Part shown: positions 40,845-53,284 of the stretch, in pieces
How positions within the stretch are numbered: position 1 is the first letter of the stretch
Layout of the letters: every line of letters starts with the position of its first letter
Program-made: the position numbers and the translations under genes
NCBI GenBank assembly: GCA_037127315.1
Contig: JBBBDQ010000348.1
Span: 488,501-552,500 of the forward strand
Length of the DNA: 64,000 nt
Source of the DNA: Ascarosepion bandense
Lineage: Eukaryota > Mollusca > Cephalopoda > Sepiida > Sepiidae
Direction: 5' to 3'
Notes under the pieces: generated by a model
What the model was told of the DNA's origin: nothing
The model's input: the letters and a program-made list of their open reading frames with translations, nothing else
Databases searched by the model: none

Positions 40845-41278
40845 GAATGTTCCTTATGGGTGTAGGTGATCATAGCCCTCCACATCTTCCTATCCCTTGT
40901 TGCTCTTAACACTCTTCTGTTACTCTTCCAGCTCTTTACTCAAGCCCATCAAGTATATCAGGCTTTGCATTTCCCGGTCTCTCTTTCCTGTGATCTGTCC
41001 TGTGAGTGTCAGATTCTCCAAGCCCTCATTCCTTATTACATGTCCAGGAGACTTCAACTGTCTTTTCCTGATGTTAAGTATGTTTCTTTTTGTGTCCATC
41101 CTCTCGAAAACCTTGTTGTTGCTCACATGTTCTGTCCGTGGTATCCTTGGCATTCTTCTGTAGAATCACATTTCAGTTGTCTCAAGTTGTTCCTTCATCT
41201 TTGATGAGATTTTCCAGCATTTACTGCCATATTGAAGGACAGATATCTCATAACAATCCAGTACTCTTTTCTTTGTTG
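40845..41278 (-). pseudogene. RTE-type LINE 3' end
   Basis: A minus frame at 40920-41153 reads PRTEHVSNNKVFERMDTKRN, NIRKRQLKSPGHVIRNEGLE and NLTLTGQITGKRDREMQ, the well-conserved RTE C-terminus, with one run open for 77 codons. The terminus is at about 40862. Interrupted on the 5' side by SINE-A at 41279. Confidence 0.8.
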
Positions 41279-41588
41279 GATGCGTGTTGCGGTGCAATGG
41301 ATATCTGCTCGGAACAAGAAGTCAGAGAGTTGAGTTCAAATCCCAATTGAATTCCCTACATTGACTTAAGCACAAATACCTTTGGGAAAGTTATTAATCC
41401 ATCGTTTCTCCCTCTAGCTATGGGTTAAATAGCAGGACAAGTTGGGTTCTATAGCCTTGGTTGGCAACCACCAGTCTCAGGCAGAAAGTAATGGCAACCT
41501 ACTTTGAGAAAATTTTCTGTCCAGTTAGTCATGTCTATTTCAAGACATGGTGGCCAAAGCATGTATATGAAGCTTTATTTGACTGATT
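41279..41588 (+). mobile_element. SINE-A, full-length
   Basis: Head GATGCGTGTTGCGGTGCAATGG (A-box-like), B-box-like GAGTTCAAATCCC, body, and 3' hairpin CATGTCT/AGACATG with loop ATTTCA in sense. Outer 8-mer pair mutated (CAGTTAGT / GACTGATT). Confidence 0.85.
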
Positions 41589-42469
41589 CAGTTTTAGAGA
41601 TGAAAGCGTTCATTTTGATATAGTAGTTGAAAGCAAGAGGGGAGATGCTATGTGCTTATTTTATTATCACAACCAGGTTTCTCTATCATGGCTCATTAAC
41701 AAGTACTGAGAATGAATTCTGTGTCATTAATGAAAGATTGTTAAACTTTATTTCAGTACAACCCAACTTTACAAGAAAAATGAACAACCTTGATATACCA
41801 TATAAGCCAACAATGTCTACATGTCAATTTTTGCATATTAATTAAAATGGGAAGCATTATACTATCTCCCAATCAAAGGCCTTGATATTGCATGTAGTTT
41901 ATTGTCAAGCCCAAGACTATATATGACAAACTCTTCAATAAGGCACACTCTCATATTAAAAAAAAACAGCATTTATTATCAATAATTTTATGCAGACAGA
42001 AGTTACTAATTTTATTCATCTTTTAAAATCTAATCTGGCACTAGATTGACCAACTTTTGTTTACATAGTCATAAGAAATATCATTGAATTCTAAACACCT
42101 ACTTAAGACGATGTTGTAACAAAACTGACATTTTTGCAAGCAGCATCAAAACTCTTACAATATCCAACCTAGTTTTAAATTAACAAATGTTTCCAAACAA
42201 TTCTTTTTTTGTCATTTGTAATTTTGCTAAATCCAAATGCCACATACTGTTGAGATTACAGTTGTTCTCAGTGCAAGAAAAAAAGAAACCATTTTCAGTG
42301 TGTTTCTCCATGATGCTACCAAGTTAGGCACAAAAGACAATTCTTCAGGTGAATTTCCTGATCACCTGCAAAATCCATGTTTTATCAATTTCTGTAAGCA
42401 AATGTCTGATTTTTTTTACAAATCAAGTCAATCATTACAACAAAAACAGAAAAATTACTCTTTTTGCAA

Positions 42470-42472
<3 letters not shown>
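41589..42472. other. AT-rich stretch without recognised element
   Basis: No gene or repeat family recognised. Confidence 0.4.
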
Positions 42473-42514
<42 letters not shown>

Positions 42515-42536
42515 GTTGTGTGTGTGTGTGTTTGCA
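42473..42536. repeat. (TC)n then (GT)n microsatellite
   Basis: About 20 CT units at 42473-42513 and a short GT tract. Ser/Leu frames over it are artefacts. Confidence 0.95.
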
Positions 42537-42684
42537 TGTGCTGGGGGCGCGAATGAGCACTAAGTTTAGGGAGACAAATTCACTAAGCAAGCAAGCTCAG
42601 AATTTTAGGTAAAGCTGTTTAGCCCCACAGAAAATAGTGACAAGCAGATCTTATTCTATAAACAGTTATAAAAAAACATTCAGA

Positions 42685-42688
42685 TATC

Positions 42689-42728
<40 letters not shown>
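42685..42728. repeat. (CTAT)n microsatellite
   Basis: About 11 uninterrupted CTAT units. Confidence 0.95.
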
Positions 42729-42854
42729 ATTCTGTTCAGTCTTCTACCATAAGAATTCAACCAACAGACTAAAATATTCTGAAATTATTTCTAGTCAAAC
42801 CCTGATTATGAAAGTACCTATTGAAGCAATTCAAGTAACTTTACATATACAAAT

Positions 42855-43158
42855 AGCTATAGTATTTACATTATTCAGACTATTGTCTTCATCTTTGTTA
42901 CCATTTGTATGACTTTCAGCCATTGTCCGCTCCGGCCTTCTTCAGGTGCTAGGAATTTGAACCACACCCTTTATTACAATCACTGAGGTATATCATCTCT
43001 ATCCTTTGCATAGATCCTCTTCTGGTAGTCATGAGTTATCTCCCTCTAAGCCTATATGTTACTTGTTCACCACTGCTGTAGCCAGGTATTGAACACACAA
43101 CTCTCTGGGTCAAGTCACAGGAACTAACCAATGTCTATATCCACTGGGCCATGTGTCG
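42855..43158 (-). mobile_element. SINE-B (left member of second head-to-head pair)
   Basis: Minus sense, near complete: head ACATGGCCCAGTGGATATAG (A-box-like GGCCCAGTGG), B-box-like GTGTTCAATACC, body, and 3' module CTGAAGA (42940-42946 on +, complement), stem II GGCC/GGCU, GAAAG. Tail AGACAATAGTCTGAATAATG. Confidence 0.8.
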
Positions 43159-43490
43159 TTAAGTAACTTACAGGGTTAGAGTGGATATGGACATTGGTTA
43201 ATTCCTGTGACTTGACCCAAAGAGTTGTGTGTTCAATATAGGCTGAAGCAGTAGTGAACACATAATTTTCAGGGTTAGAGGGAGACTCATGACTGTTGGA
43301 AGAGGCTCTAAGCAAGGGATAGAGATCATATATCCCTGTGATTGTAATAAAGGGTACTGTTTGAAATTTCTGAAGAAGGCCAGAGCATACAATAGCTGAA
43401 ACTTTGTACAAATGGCAACAAAGATGAGGACAATAGTCCAAATAATGAAAATACTGTAAATACTACCTCATCTCAGAAATATACACAAAT
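43159..43490 (+). mobile_element. SINE-B (right member of second head-to-head pair)
   Basis: Plus copy with head AGTGGATATGGACATTGG, body and 3' module (CTGAAGA at about 43369, GAAAC at about 43397) and the tail CTACCTCATCTCAGAAATAT. The junction at about 43158 joins the two heads almost exactly, which independent insertions would rarely produce. Confidence 0.8.
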
Positions 43491-43987
43491 ACAAATATCT
43501 GTCACTTATTTTTAGCTTTGAATAAATTTTTTGCTTTTTCAAGGCATTTAACATTTATTTGTTATTTACTACTGTTTTACATTTGGATTTTAGAGTGCTC
43601 AGCGAATATAGATTGTGTCTGGCATTGAATAAAATGTAAAAGTAATATTTATTCTGTTTGTGTGGCATGAAGTATAAGGTTGGAAAATACATATATCAAA
43701 ATATATTGATAAACTTAACCTCTCTATATAAAGTAGAATTAAGAATTACAATTTAAACAATGTAGGGAGCAAATTTATGTCACTATATATATGTAATATT
43801 AGAATATTTAAATTTTCAATCTTGTTATTAAAAAATCAGTAACTTAACTTAACAAGATTTAATTCCAGTGAACATTGAGTGAACTTAAACTCAAATCTAT
43901 TAAAACTGTCAATTTGAAATACGTACCAGATGATTGCATAAGACATGAAACTTCAAATTGTGCCATAGATGTAGGATAATATGTATA

Positions 43988-43995
<8 letters not shown>
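43491..43995. other. AT-rich stretch without recognised element
   Basis: Nothing supported. Confidence 0.4.

Positions 43996-44068
<73 letters not shown>
43996..44068. repeat. (TA)n microsatellite, longest in window
   Basis: About 36 uninterrupted TA units. Confidence 0.98.
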
Positions 44069-44071
<3 letters not shown>

Positions 44072-44742
44072 TAATACTTTTGAATATTATTCTAATACTT
44101 TACATAAATAATAATGTTATAAAAATAGTAATTTAATATAATACATACAAACAAATTAAAATAAAATTATTACATTCAATACATAAAAATTAAATACAGT
44201 ACTATTTATGAATATTGTTTTTATTATTTCTTTATATTGCTTAAATATAATATTTTAATATATAAATAATACATAAAAATTACTAGCATAATACATACAA
44301 ATTAATTCAAAGAAAGATTCCAACCACAAAAACTTATTGCATTCAAATTTATTCATTTCTTTATTTCTAATAAAATGGCTACAAAAATATACATTATTTT
44401 GTTACAAATTAAAATGGAAATGTATTTCATTTTATCATACACTCATGCACTAATGTCACCAACCAACAAACAGACATGTTCATACATTTACCATCCAAGA
44501 TTTTCTCACACACATATTTTAAAATTTTCATTATTTTAATACATTTGACTTGTGTATTATTACACACACATACATATAAAAAGAAAAGTGTTCCTATACA
44601 TACATACTTATACATATAAAATAATTGTCTATTGCTTTATTATCTGAAATATATCTGACCAATAAGAATCAAACCCCAAACAACATTCCAGTATACTGTT
44701 TCTTTGTTTTTTACAAAATTTTCACCTCTTGTCTTTAACAAC
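44069..44742. other. Very AT-rich stretch
   Basis: Dominated by short A/T words; no element or gene recognised. Confidence 0.4.
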
Positions 44743-44782
44743 ATCTCTGAAGAAACTTTAATAAATGTGAAACATGTAAGAT
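44743..44782 (+). ncRNA. Minimal hammerhead-like motif
   Basis: Stem I ATCT/AGAT (44743-44746/44779-44782), CTGAAGA 44747-44753, a weak stem II (ACuUU/AAaUGU) with one extra A, GAAA 44769-44772, a four-base palindromic stem III CATG and UA. All core identities fit. The fold is short enough that chance cannot be excluded without family members. Confidence 0.35.
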
Positions 44783-44819
44783 TAAGTCACATTCCCTAGT
44801 TTGTTCTTCATTTATCATA

Positions 44820-44831
44820 TCTCTCTCTCTT

Positions 44832-44888
<57 letters not shown>
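44820..44888. repeat. (TC)n then (CA)n microsatellite
   Basis: TC units at 44820-44845 followed by about 20 CA units. Confidence 0.95.
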
Positions 44889-44889
<1 letters not shown>

Positions 44890-45384
44890 TAGGCTCTTTA
44901 GTCTTGCATATGTAATATCAACTAAGCATGCAAAAAAGGCAATAACATGAGGTTTAGTTCAATATTCAAAAAAGGTTACTCGGTACTGTGATGGAGTGGG
45001 GCATCTAATAAAGGCTAGCAGGTAGAACAAAGAAGATAAAAAAATTATTTAAATAGAAAATTTATTATTAATAACAATAAATACTCATTTAAAGAATTAT
45101 GGCATTTTTTCTTGTTTATTTTTAATTTCCTTCTTTTAAAACAAAACCTTAACACTCAGTCCTGTGATTCTATGGAGGGAAAAAGAGGGAATGAAGAACA
45201 CTTGAAGTTGAAAACTAAAACACAATCATCAATTTGACACACTGAAAATAGTTTCTTTTATATTGCACTGAGAACTAGTGCCTCCATTTTAAGAGGTAAA
45301 CAGTATGGGAAAATACAAAAAAGACATAACAAGCTATATAAAAATGAGAGATAAACAAAATTAGTATAAAATTTAAAGGCAAAT
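44889..45384. other. No recognised element
   Basis: No supported feature. Confidence 0.4.
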
Positions 45385-45555
45385 GCATGGGTGGTGTAAT
45401 GGATAAGAAAGAGGAGAGCTGAGTTCAAATTCCATTTGAGTTTATTATATTCATTTATGCACAAATACCCTTGCACTGGTATGAGTCTATCTCTCTGCCC
45501 ATCAATTATGGGTAAATAACAGGACAGACTGTGCCTTGGTTTGCAGCTTGTCTAA
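45385..45555 (+). mobile_element. SINE-A 5' part
   Basis: Head GCATGGGTGGTGTAATGG, B-box-like GAGTTCAAATTCC, body to AACAGGACAGACTGTGCC; the 3' hairpin region is missing and unrelated sequence follows. Confidence 0.6.
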
Positions 45556-46534
45556 GAGAAGGAAAACTGGATTCAAACCAGTCTGAAGAGGGTTGGGCTC
45601 CACCTGGCTATCTTACCCAAATTGCCTGCTACATCTGCATTAGATGTTTTGCCCTTATGACCGTAATAGGTTATAGATCTCATGATCGTGAAATGGAAAG
45701 AGAGGTGGAACCAAGTTGTAGGGAAGTAGGAGGAAGAATGAAGTCAGTTAAAAAGAATGTAGAAAGAGTGGTTCAATAGGACAAAAAGGATGAAAAATAG
45801 TAAAAGTAATAAGAACTTAGGGAGTAAGAATGACTATAAGGAGGAAGGGGAAATAATTCTGTAAAGGAAAATGAATAAAGGAAAAAGAGAAAAAAATGAG
45901 TTTGTATCAAAGTAGGGAAGTGGAAGATGATTATGTTGAGAGGGTAAAAGAAATGTTTGGACCAAAACTGGAATCCAATCACAGAAACCATATTTTTCAT
46001 TCCTTTCAAAAAGTGCTGAAATTGGATCTCTTCCATGAGACAGATGAAAAGACTTTGGCTTTTGGTCAGTTTTCAGGCATGTCTTAAATAATGGACATGG
46101 AAGTCAAAATTTTCCTGGCTTTATTTTTCTCCCTTCTCTTGAAATTTTTACCTGAGAAAATAATTCAGGAATTTTATCCTCAAACATTTTTTCTAAAATT
46201 ACCAATAACGAGGAATGTCTTCATAGAAATTGCTTACTTTTAAACCGACTATTCCCAAAGTTAAGCTTTCCTTTTCTTTTGCTAAGTCAAAGTGTTTTTA
46301 ATATTTGTTTTTGTCTAGCAATACTTAACTTCTCTCTTGGCATAACAAAGTTTCTGTGCAGACAAATCTCTGCCAGCCTTTAGTCTTAACCTATGATTAA
46401 TTTTCCTTTTTTTTATATAAAATTTGACTGAAAACTTAGTGATTTAAATATCGATTTAAACTGCATTAGTTTTGTTAAGTGACAAGTTAATCTATGAGAG
46501 AATGTGGTAATTGTGTGACTTCTTCTATGTGTCA
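45556..46534. other. Unassigned sequence with a purine-rich part
   Basis: 45560-45680 is GC-richer than average (GAAGAGGGTTGGGCTCCACC) and matches nothing recognised; 45680-45910 is purine-rich. Frames of 63-87 codons show no domain. Confidence 0.35.
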
Positions 46535-47715
46535 TGTTATTTCAGAACATAAACGATCATGGTCCTCCACATCACCCTATCCCCTGTTGCTCTTAATACC
46601 CTTTTTCATGTTATTTACCTCAATTTTTTCTCTGTCATTCATCTGCTCAAGTTGATCAGATATGTCATGCATTGCTTTTCCCTATCTCTCTTACCTTCTA
46701 TCCATCCTGTAAGCATCAGATTCTCCATGCCCTCCTTCCTCATTAGATGTTTCAAAATCTCCAGCTGCCTTTTCCTGATATTAAATATCAGTTTTCTTTT
46801 TGTGTCCATCCTCTCCAAATCTTGTCATTGCTTGCATGTTCCATCTATTAAGTCTTTCCTTCATCTTTGATGAGATTGTCCAGTATTCACTGCCATAGTG
46901 AAAAACAAACATCACTTAAAAATCCAGTACTCTCTTCTTTGTTTCCAATGAAATTTCCCTGCCTGTTAAGACTCTATTCAACTTCTGGAGTGCATCCTTG
47001 TTCATATTAATACGCCTTCGGATCTCCGTAATGCACTTTCCAGCCTCTGTTAGAACACGTCTCACGTATTCAAATTTCTGCACCTGTTTAATTTTGGTAT
47101 CATCAACTTGTAGTTGGCATTTTGGGCTCCTCTTTTGACTGATAACCATTCATTCTGTTTTCTTGTAGTTGATATGTAGTCTTTTCTTTCTGCTTTCTTA
47201 AACTATTTCCTGTAGAAGATCTTGTAGTTTTTTTCTTGTATCTGCTATCAGCACTGTATCATCTGCACATCTTATATTGTTCAGATTGCAGTCACCAATG
47301 ATGAATCCTGGCAGAACTTCTAGAACTCTCAAAATTGTCTCGCTGTATAGACTGAATAGATCTTGTGAGAAGACACATTCCTTTCTATATTTGTGTATAT
47401 GCTGAACTTGTTTCCTGTCCATATGCCGGCAGTTTGCTGCCAGTATATGACCTTGATTACTCTAAGGTCTTTCCCGAATATGTACTGTTGCCATTTCTAT
47501 CAGGTCCTTGTGGTGTACTTTGTTGAATGCCTTTGCAAAGTCAATGAAACACAGGTACACATTCTTCTGAATTTCTATTGCCCTTTCTGATAACATTCTA
47601 AGTGTAAATATTGTGTTTCTTGTTCCAGTGTCCTTGACAAAACTACACTGTTCTTTTCCTAATTCTGGTCTGATTCTGTTGCAAGCTCTGTTCATCAGAA
47701 TTCAGATGATGGTGT
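46535..47715 (-). pseudogene. RTE-type LINE, longest copy with catalytic motifs
   Basis: Minus strand, in several frames: GTRNTIFTLRMLSERA (about 47575-47625), motif A YLCFIDFAKAFN (catalytic Asp codon near 47540), motif B region ECVFSQDLFSLYSETILR (about 47325-47380), motif C CADDTVLIAD (about 47240-47270, first residue normally Tyr or Phe), then INMNKDALQKLNRVL and ETKKRVLDF (about 46916-47010), and the GLENL/GKRDR region near 46700. Terminus at about 46540 (ACGATCATGGTCCTCCACAT on +). Frameshifts separate the pieces. The endonuclease is absent. RTE/BovB group is well supported by the ADDT context and the C-terminus. Confidence 0.85.
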
Positions 47716-49040
47716 GACTATTCAAGAAATTAATGTTGTTTTTGATTAAAGAAACAACAAGCAACAAATAAAATATTTTTCACTTCATTTGTAAATTAGA
47801 AAAGTACAATAGAATGTTAAACAGATATTTTTATTTGAACTTAATAAAACAAATTCTTGCCACATAGATATAAAATAGTTAGGTACACTAGAAACATTCA
47901 CAACTGAACCTGTAACTGCAGAACCAAATCTGAATGACTGTTAAATAATGATTGCTTACAAATCAAAATAATAAGTAAAACAAGGGCCAAAAGAAACAAA
48001 GAAAAATATAAAATTCTGCAGATAATTAAAATTTGAACATACATATATACAGTACCTCTCCAATTTAGTAAAAGATAAAGTTGATGACATTAGTGTCTCA
48101 TATCAAGAAAGTTATAAAAGTTTGTCTTTTTCAAATACCTTTTACAAACCATGCATGAAGATAATCAAATAAAACATAAAACAAAATGCATCACTTCTAA
48201 AGCTATGCATTGGGGGCTATTACCAGAAAGTATCTGCACTGTTTTAGACATTAACAAGACATAGTTGTGATATTTTGGGCACTGAAGTGTTGGTTTCATG
48301 GTTCATACCAGATGCTGGAGTGATGACAGCTTAGTGTTATGCTGATTTTTTAAAAGGTTCCCTAGAGCTATGATTCAAGAAGAAGCTTAAACCCATTCAG
48401 GATGATGATTTTTGTTCACAACTGTGCTTAGAGTAAAAATGATTGGCAAAGTCACTTGTTTGTTAAAGCGGATTGCTTGCATGTCTGATTTAATGCATTC
48501 AAATGTCTGTGAAGATTTCCATTTATTTTAAGGAATTGCAGTTTACCAGAAAATACATTCTTTGGATGGAATGCTATTCTGGATACCCTTCAGACTTCTT
48601 TATATTAAGAAACACACAAAATCATTGTAAAAATGACCTTTGAAGTGCTTCTCCAAGTGGTGAATAATGATGCAAGACCCCCAGTTTTAATGTACAAAAA
48701 TATATTTTGTCAACTATATCTGCAGGAACAATTGTCCATAGTTGCCTACCCAGAGTAATATGAGATTAGAAATATTGACCAGATACAGATATTCTAGTAA
48801 ACATCTCTTTGCAGACCAAGGACTCTAGTCCTTGATATGCAAAGAAATCATGTCAGTAAGAAAGTGATTGAAATCAAGATGCCACGTCATGATCGATGAC
48901 ATTACACACAAGTTTAATATTCGGTCACTTGGTCAATATCTTGAGAAGAGGGTTAAACCAAGAAATGTTTATACATATGTATATACGTATAGAATGTGTG
49001 TGTGGGTATATGATGAAAATATAGATTTAAGTTATGCTAT
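47716..49040. other. Unique AT-rich sequence, 1.3 kb
   Basis: No repeat family, gene or ncRNA recognised; the longest stretch here with no element and no microsatellite. Confidence 0.4.
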
Positions 49041-49215
49041 ATTTAAGTGTTAAAATGCTCAGTATCATGGATAGGGTATATGTAAATGTAGAAGTGAACA
49101 TTGAGGCCAACACCCAGTTACAGTTTGTTTCATGCTTAAATACAATGTTCATGCCATCATTAAGTGGTCAGAAGATTGCATTTAAGCATATGACAGATTC
49201 TTGCCAGTCTCTTTT
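49041..49215 (+). repeat. Repeat D, single copy
   Basis: GCTCAGTATCATGGATAGGG, TATGTAAATGTAGAAGTGAA CATTGAGGCCAACACC corresponds to the arm at 10628-10690. Class unknown. Confidence 0.5.
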
Positions 49216-49384
49216 ATATATATATTTATAGGGTATTTAGGTTTGCAATTTTTCATTTATAGAAATTTGGTTTAAAACAAATGAAAATTTTGTTTTTATT
49301 TTTTTATATTCCAAACTAATTTCCTGGTGTCTGTTGCATATTTAATTATACATTCTTTAATGTCTTCAGGTTTTTAAGCCATTA

Positions 49385-49900
49385 TCAAAAATTATATTTA
49401 GCTTTTTTATTTTATATTTATTTTTAATTTACTTTATTTTTATTTTATATTTACTTTTATTTATACTTTATATTTAATTTAATTTTTACTTTTTTAATTT
49501 TATTATTATTTTCTATACTTTTATTTTTAATTTTATTTTTAATTGATTTTTACTTTTAGATTTTCTTTTACTTTTTTATATTTGCCTTATTGTTATTTTA
49601 TTTTCACTTATATTTTTACTTTTATTTCTACTTTTACATTTTTACTTCTATATTTACTTTTATTTTTACTTTTAATTTTAGTTTCATTTTAATTTTATTT
49701 TCACTTTAATTTTTACTTTTTGTACTTTTACTTTTTACTTTTATTTTTAATTTATATTTACTTTCATTTTTATGTTCTATATTATTTTTTCTTTTATTTT
49801 ACTTTGACTTTTATTTTTAATTTTTAATTTTAATTTCACTGTTATTTACTTTTATTTTTACTTGTATTTTTACTTTTATATTAACTTTTATTTTTACTTT
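49385..49900. repeat. Irregular T-rich flank of minisatellite
   Basis: Short words TTTTA, TTTAC and TTTAATTT without a fixed period; it looks like an older, degenerated edge of the 46-bp array. Confidence 0.7.
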
Positions 49901-51997
49901 ATATTTACTTTTATATTATATTTATTTTTACTTTTATTTTTATTTTATATTTACTTTTATATTACATTTATTTTTACTTTTATTTTTACTTTTATTTTTA
50001 CTTTTATATTACATTTATTTTTACTTTTATTTTTACTTTATATTTACTTTTATATTATATTTATTTTTACTTTTATTTTTATTTTATATTTACTTTTATA
50101 TTATATTTATTTTTGCTTTTATTTTTATTTTATATTTACTTTTATATTATATTTATTTTTACTTCTATTTTTACTTTATATTTACTTTTATATTATATTT
50201 ATTTTTACTTTTATTTTTATTTTATATTTCCTTTTATATTACATTTATTTTTACTTTTATTTTTATTTTATATTTACTTTTATATTACATTTATTTTTAC
50301 TTTTATTTTTATTTTATATTTACTTTTATATTATATTTATTTTTACTTCTATTTTTATTTTATATTTACTTTTATATTATATTTATTTTTACTTCTATTT
50401 TTACTTTATATTTACTTTTATATTATATTTATTTTTACTTTTATTTTTACTTTTATATTGTATTTATTTTTACTTTTATTTTTACTTTATATTTACTTTT
50501 ATATTATATTTATTTTTACTTTTATTTTTACTTTATATTTACTTTTATATTATATTTATTTTTACTTTTATTTTTATTTTATATTTACTTTTATATTATA
50601 TTTATTTTTGCTTTTATTTCTATTTTATATTTACTTTTATATTATATTTATTTTTACTTCTATTTTTACTTTATATTTACTTTTATATTACATTTATTTT
50701 TACTTTTATTTTTCTTTTATATTTACTTTTATATTACATTTATTTTTACTTTTATTTTTATTTTATATTTACTTTTATATTACATTTATTTTTACTTTTA
50801 TTTTATTTTATATTTACTTTTATATTATATTTATTTTTACTTTTATTTTTACTTTATATTTACTTTTATATTATATTTATTTTTACTTTTATTTTTATTT
50901 TATATTTACTTTTATATTATATTTATTTTTACTTTTATTTTTACTTTATATTTACTTTTATATTATATTTATTTTTACTTTTATTTTTACTTTATATTTA
51001 CTTTTATATTATATTTATTTTTACTTTTATTTTTATTTTATATTTACTTTTATATTATATTTATTTTTACTTTTATTTTTATATTATATATTTACTTTTA
51101 TATTATATTTATTTTTACTTCTATTTTTTACTTTATATTTACTTTTATATTATATTTATTTTTACTTTTATTTTTACTTTTATTTTTACTTTTATATTAT
51201 ATTTATTTTTACTTTTATTTTTATTTTATATTTACTTTTATATAAAATTTATTTTTACTTTTATTTTTATTTTATATTTACTTTTATATTATATATATTT
51301 ATACTTCTATTTTTACTTTATATTTACTTTTATATTATATTTATTTTTACTTTTATTTTTATTTTATATTTACTTTTATATTATATTTATTTTTACTTCT
51401 ATTTTTACTTTATATTTACTTTTATATTATATTTATTTTTACTTTTATTCTTACTTTTATTTTTACTTTTATATTATATTTATTTTTACTTCTATTTTTA
51501 CTTTATATTTACTTTTATATCATATTTATTTTTACTTCTATTTTTACTTTATATTTACTTTTATATTATATTTATTTTTACTTTTATTTTTACTTTTATA
51601 TTATATTTATTTTTACTTTTATTTTTATTTTATATTTACTTTTATATTATATTTATTTTTACTTCTATTTTTATTTTATATTTACTTTTTATATTATATT
51701 TATTTTTACTTCTATTTTTACTTTATATTTACTTTTATATTATATTTATTTTTACTTTTATTTTTATTTTATATTTACTTTTATATTATATTTATTTTTA
51801 CTTTTATTTTTACTTTATATTTACTTTTATATTGTATTTATTTTTATTTATTTTTATTTTATATTTACTTTTATAATATATTTATTTTTACTTTTATTTT
51901 TATTTTATATTTACTTTTATATTACATTTATTTTTACTTTTATTTTTATTTTATATTTACTTTTATATTATATTTATTTTTACTTTTATTTTTATTA
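49901..51997. repeat. 46-bp minisatellite, about 45 copies, + strand nearly lacks G
   Basis: Units of the form TATATTTACTTTTATATTAT plus ATTTATTTTTACTTTTATTT and a few T recur every 46 bp; for example TATATTTACT starts at 50901, 50947 and 50993. Two unit variants (TTTTTATTTTA versus TTTTTACTTTA) alternate irregularly, and some units are shortened. In 2.1 kb the + strand contains only a handful of G. Because 46 is not a multiple of 3, all frames read the same Tyr/Phe/Ile/Leu words and stay open for up to 714 codons: an artefact, not a membrane protein. Confidence 0.95.
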
Positions 51998-52002
51998 TGT
52001 TG

Positions 52003-52547
52003 CTGACGATAAAGTATGACTGCCAGCAGGAGATAACTAATGATCCATTTATGTGTTGCTGTGCGCAGGTCACATTTTTGTATATGACAGAATTTATTTG
52101 AAAATTATGAAAATGACTATGGCTAAAATATATTTGAAAGATTTTACATATTTTCAAATAAAAAACTAAAAATGGCAAATCCAGAAACAGAATAATACTT
52201 TGTTACATATAAGCAGTATTATGATGGATTATTCCTGACCCATGACAATCTTTTCCTTTCTGATTTTCAATGCATTTCTGTATTAAAATCATATATAATA
52301 TCTGTACTCCCTCATAAATGCTTGCCTTCACTTTTTCCCTGATTCTGTTTCTGGAAGTTAACTTCTATGAGACAGTAAACAGTAAAGCTTAAAAAACTGA
52401 AAGGAAAGTATGGTATAATTACACAAAACTATTAGGTTTCCATGACCGAATTGGTTTAGACATTGTCCATATTAACTAAAATTTATTCTGATTTTCAGTT
52501 GCTAAACTTGTGCTAGTTTCTACACAAGTATTGACAATTATGTATAC
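52003..52547. other. AT-rich stretch without recognised element
   Basis: Nothing supported. Confidence 0.4.
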
Positions 52548-52829
52548 TGTGGTGCTGTGAATATTGACTCGGAACGAGAAATCAGAGAGCTGAGTTCAAA
52601 TTCCAGTTGAATTTGTTGAATTCACTTACGGAAAAGGTATTAATCTGTTTCATCCCTTCATTTATGGGTCAAATAGCAGGACAGATTGATTCTATAGTCT
52701 TGGTTATCAACCAGTCTACCACAGAAAGTAATGACAACCTACTGCAGGAAAATCTTCTGCCCAGTCAGTCATGTCTTGAAAGAGACATGATCACCCAAGC
52801 GTGTGTCACATATGGCACTTAACTGACTG
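52548..52829 (+). mobile_element. SINE-A, near full-length
   Basis: Head with ACTGTGGTGCTGTGAATATT, B-box-like GAGTTCAAATTCC, a ~25-bp deletion after TTGAATTCACTTACGG, and intact 3' structure: CAGTCAGT, hairpin with loop TGAAAG in sense, ACTGACTG. Same loop orientation as the copy at 18979, opposite to the others. Confidence 0.9.
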
Positions 52830-53284
52830 ATAGATAATGACAAAAAATAAAAACTTATAAATTGCTATCAGTATTCATTGTGTTACATTGTATACAAATG
52901 AACAGGTGATTTCATTTACATTTGCACATTGGGAAATATTGTTTTTAACACCTGCTTTTAGTCAACTAATTTCATGTCATTATGGTTTGTATGGTTTGTA
53001 TGAAAGGAAAGAAAGAAGACATTATTAACAATAGAAGCTGCACGCAGTTCCTGCAAGTTTGCAAAAAGTAGCTACAAGGTAGATGGTGATGTAGACACGA
53101 CTTTGAAATACTATCAATGTACAACTAAACTCCTATTTAGACTGTTTGAAATGTTGTTATACTAACATTTCAGACAATCAATTTTACAGTTTTTCTTCAG
53201 CTGAAATGTAGCAAAGACAAAGAGAATATTCATCTGTGGAAGCAAAATTTGGAATGAAATATTCAAGTTGAAAAGAGAAAGTAC
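52830..53284. other. No recognised element; hairpin near 53150
   Basis: GAAATGTTGTTATACTAACATTTC (53148-53171) is a local hairpin; a partial CTGAAGA lies opposite at 53196. Not enough for a ribozyme call. Confidence 0.35.

Noticed and set aside
49355..49380. CTGAAGA with CATT/AATG hairpin on the minus strand
   Set aside because: GAAA is replaced by TATA and no stem III or stem I is visible.
49862..52006. 714- and 587-codon open reading frames rich in Tyr, Phe, Ile and Leu
   Set aside because: They read through a 46-bp minisatellite with almost no G; a unit that is not a multiple of 3 puts the same words in every frame, and the strand lacks TGA and TAG for composition reasons. Not a membrane protein.
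53148..53230. Another hammerhead-like core (CTGAAGA on the minus strand near 53196)
   Set aside because: GAAA follows at a plausible distance, but stem II barely pairs, the position before the cut is A rather than U, and stem I has no partner.
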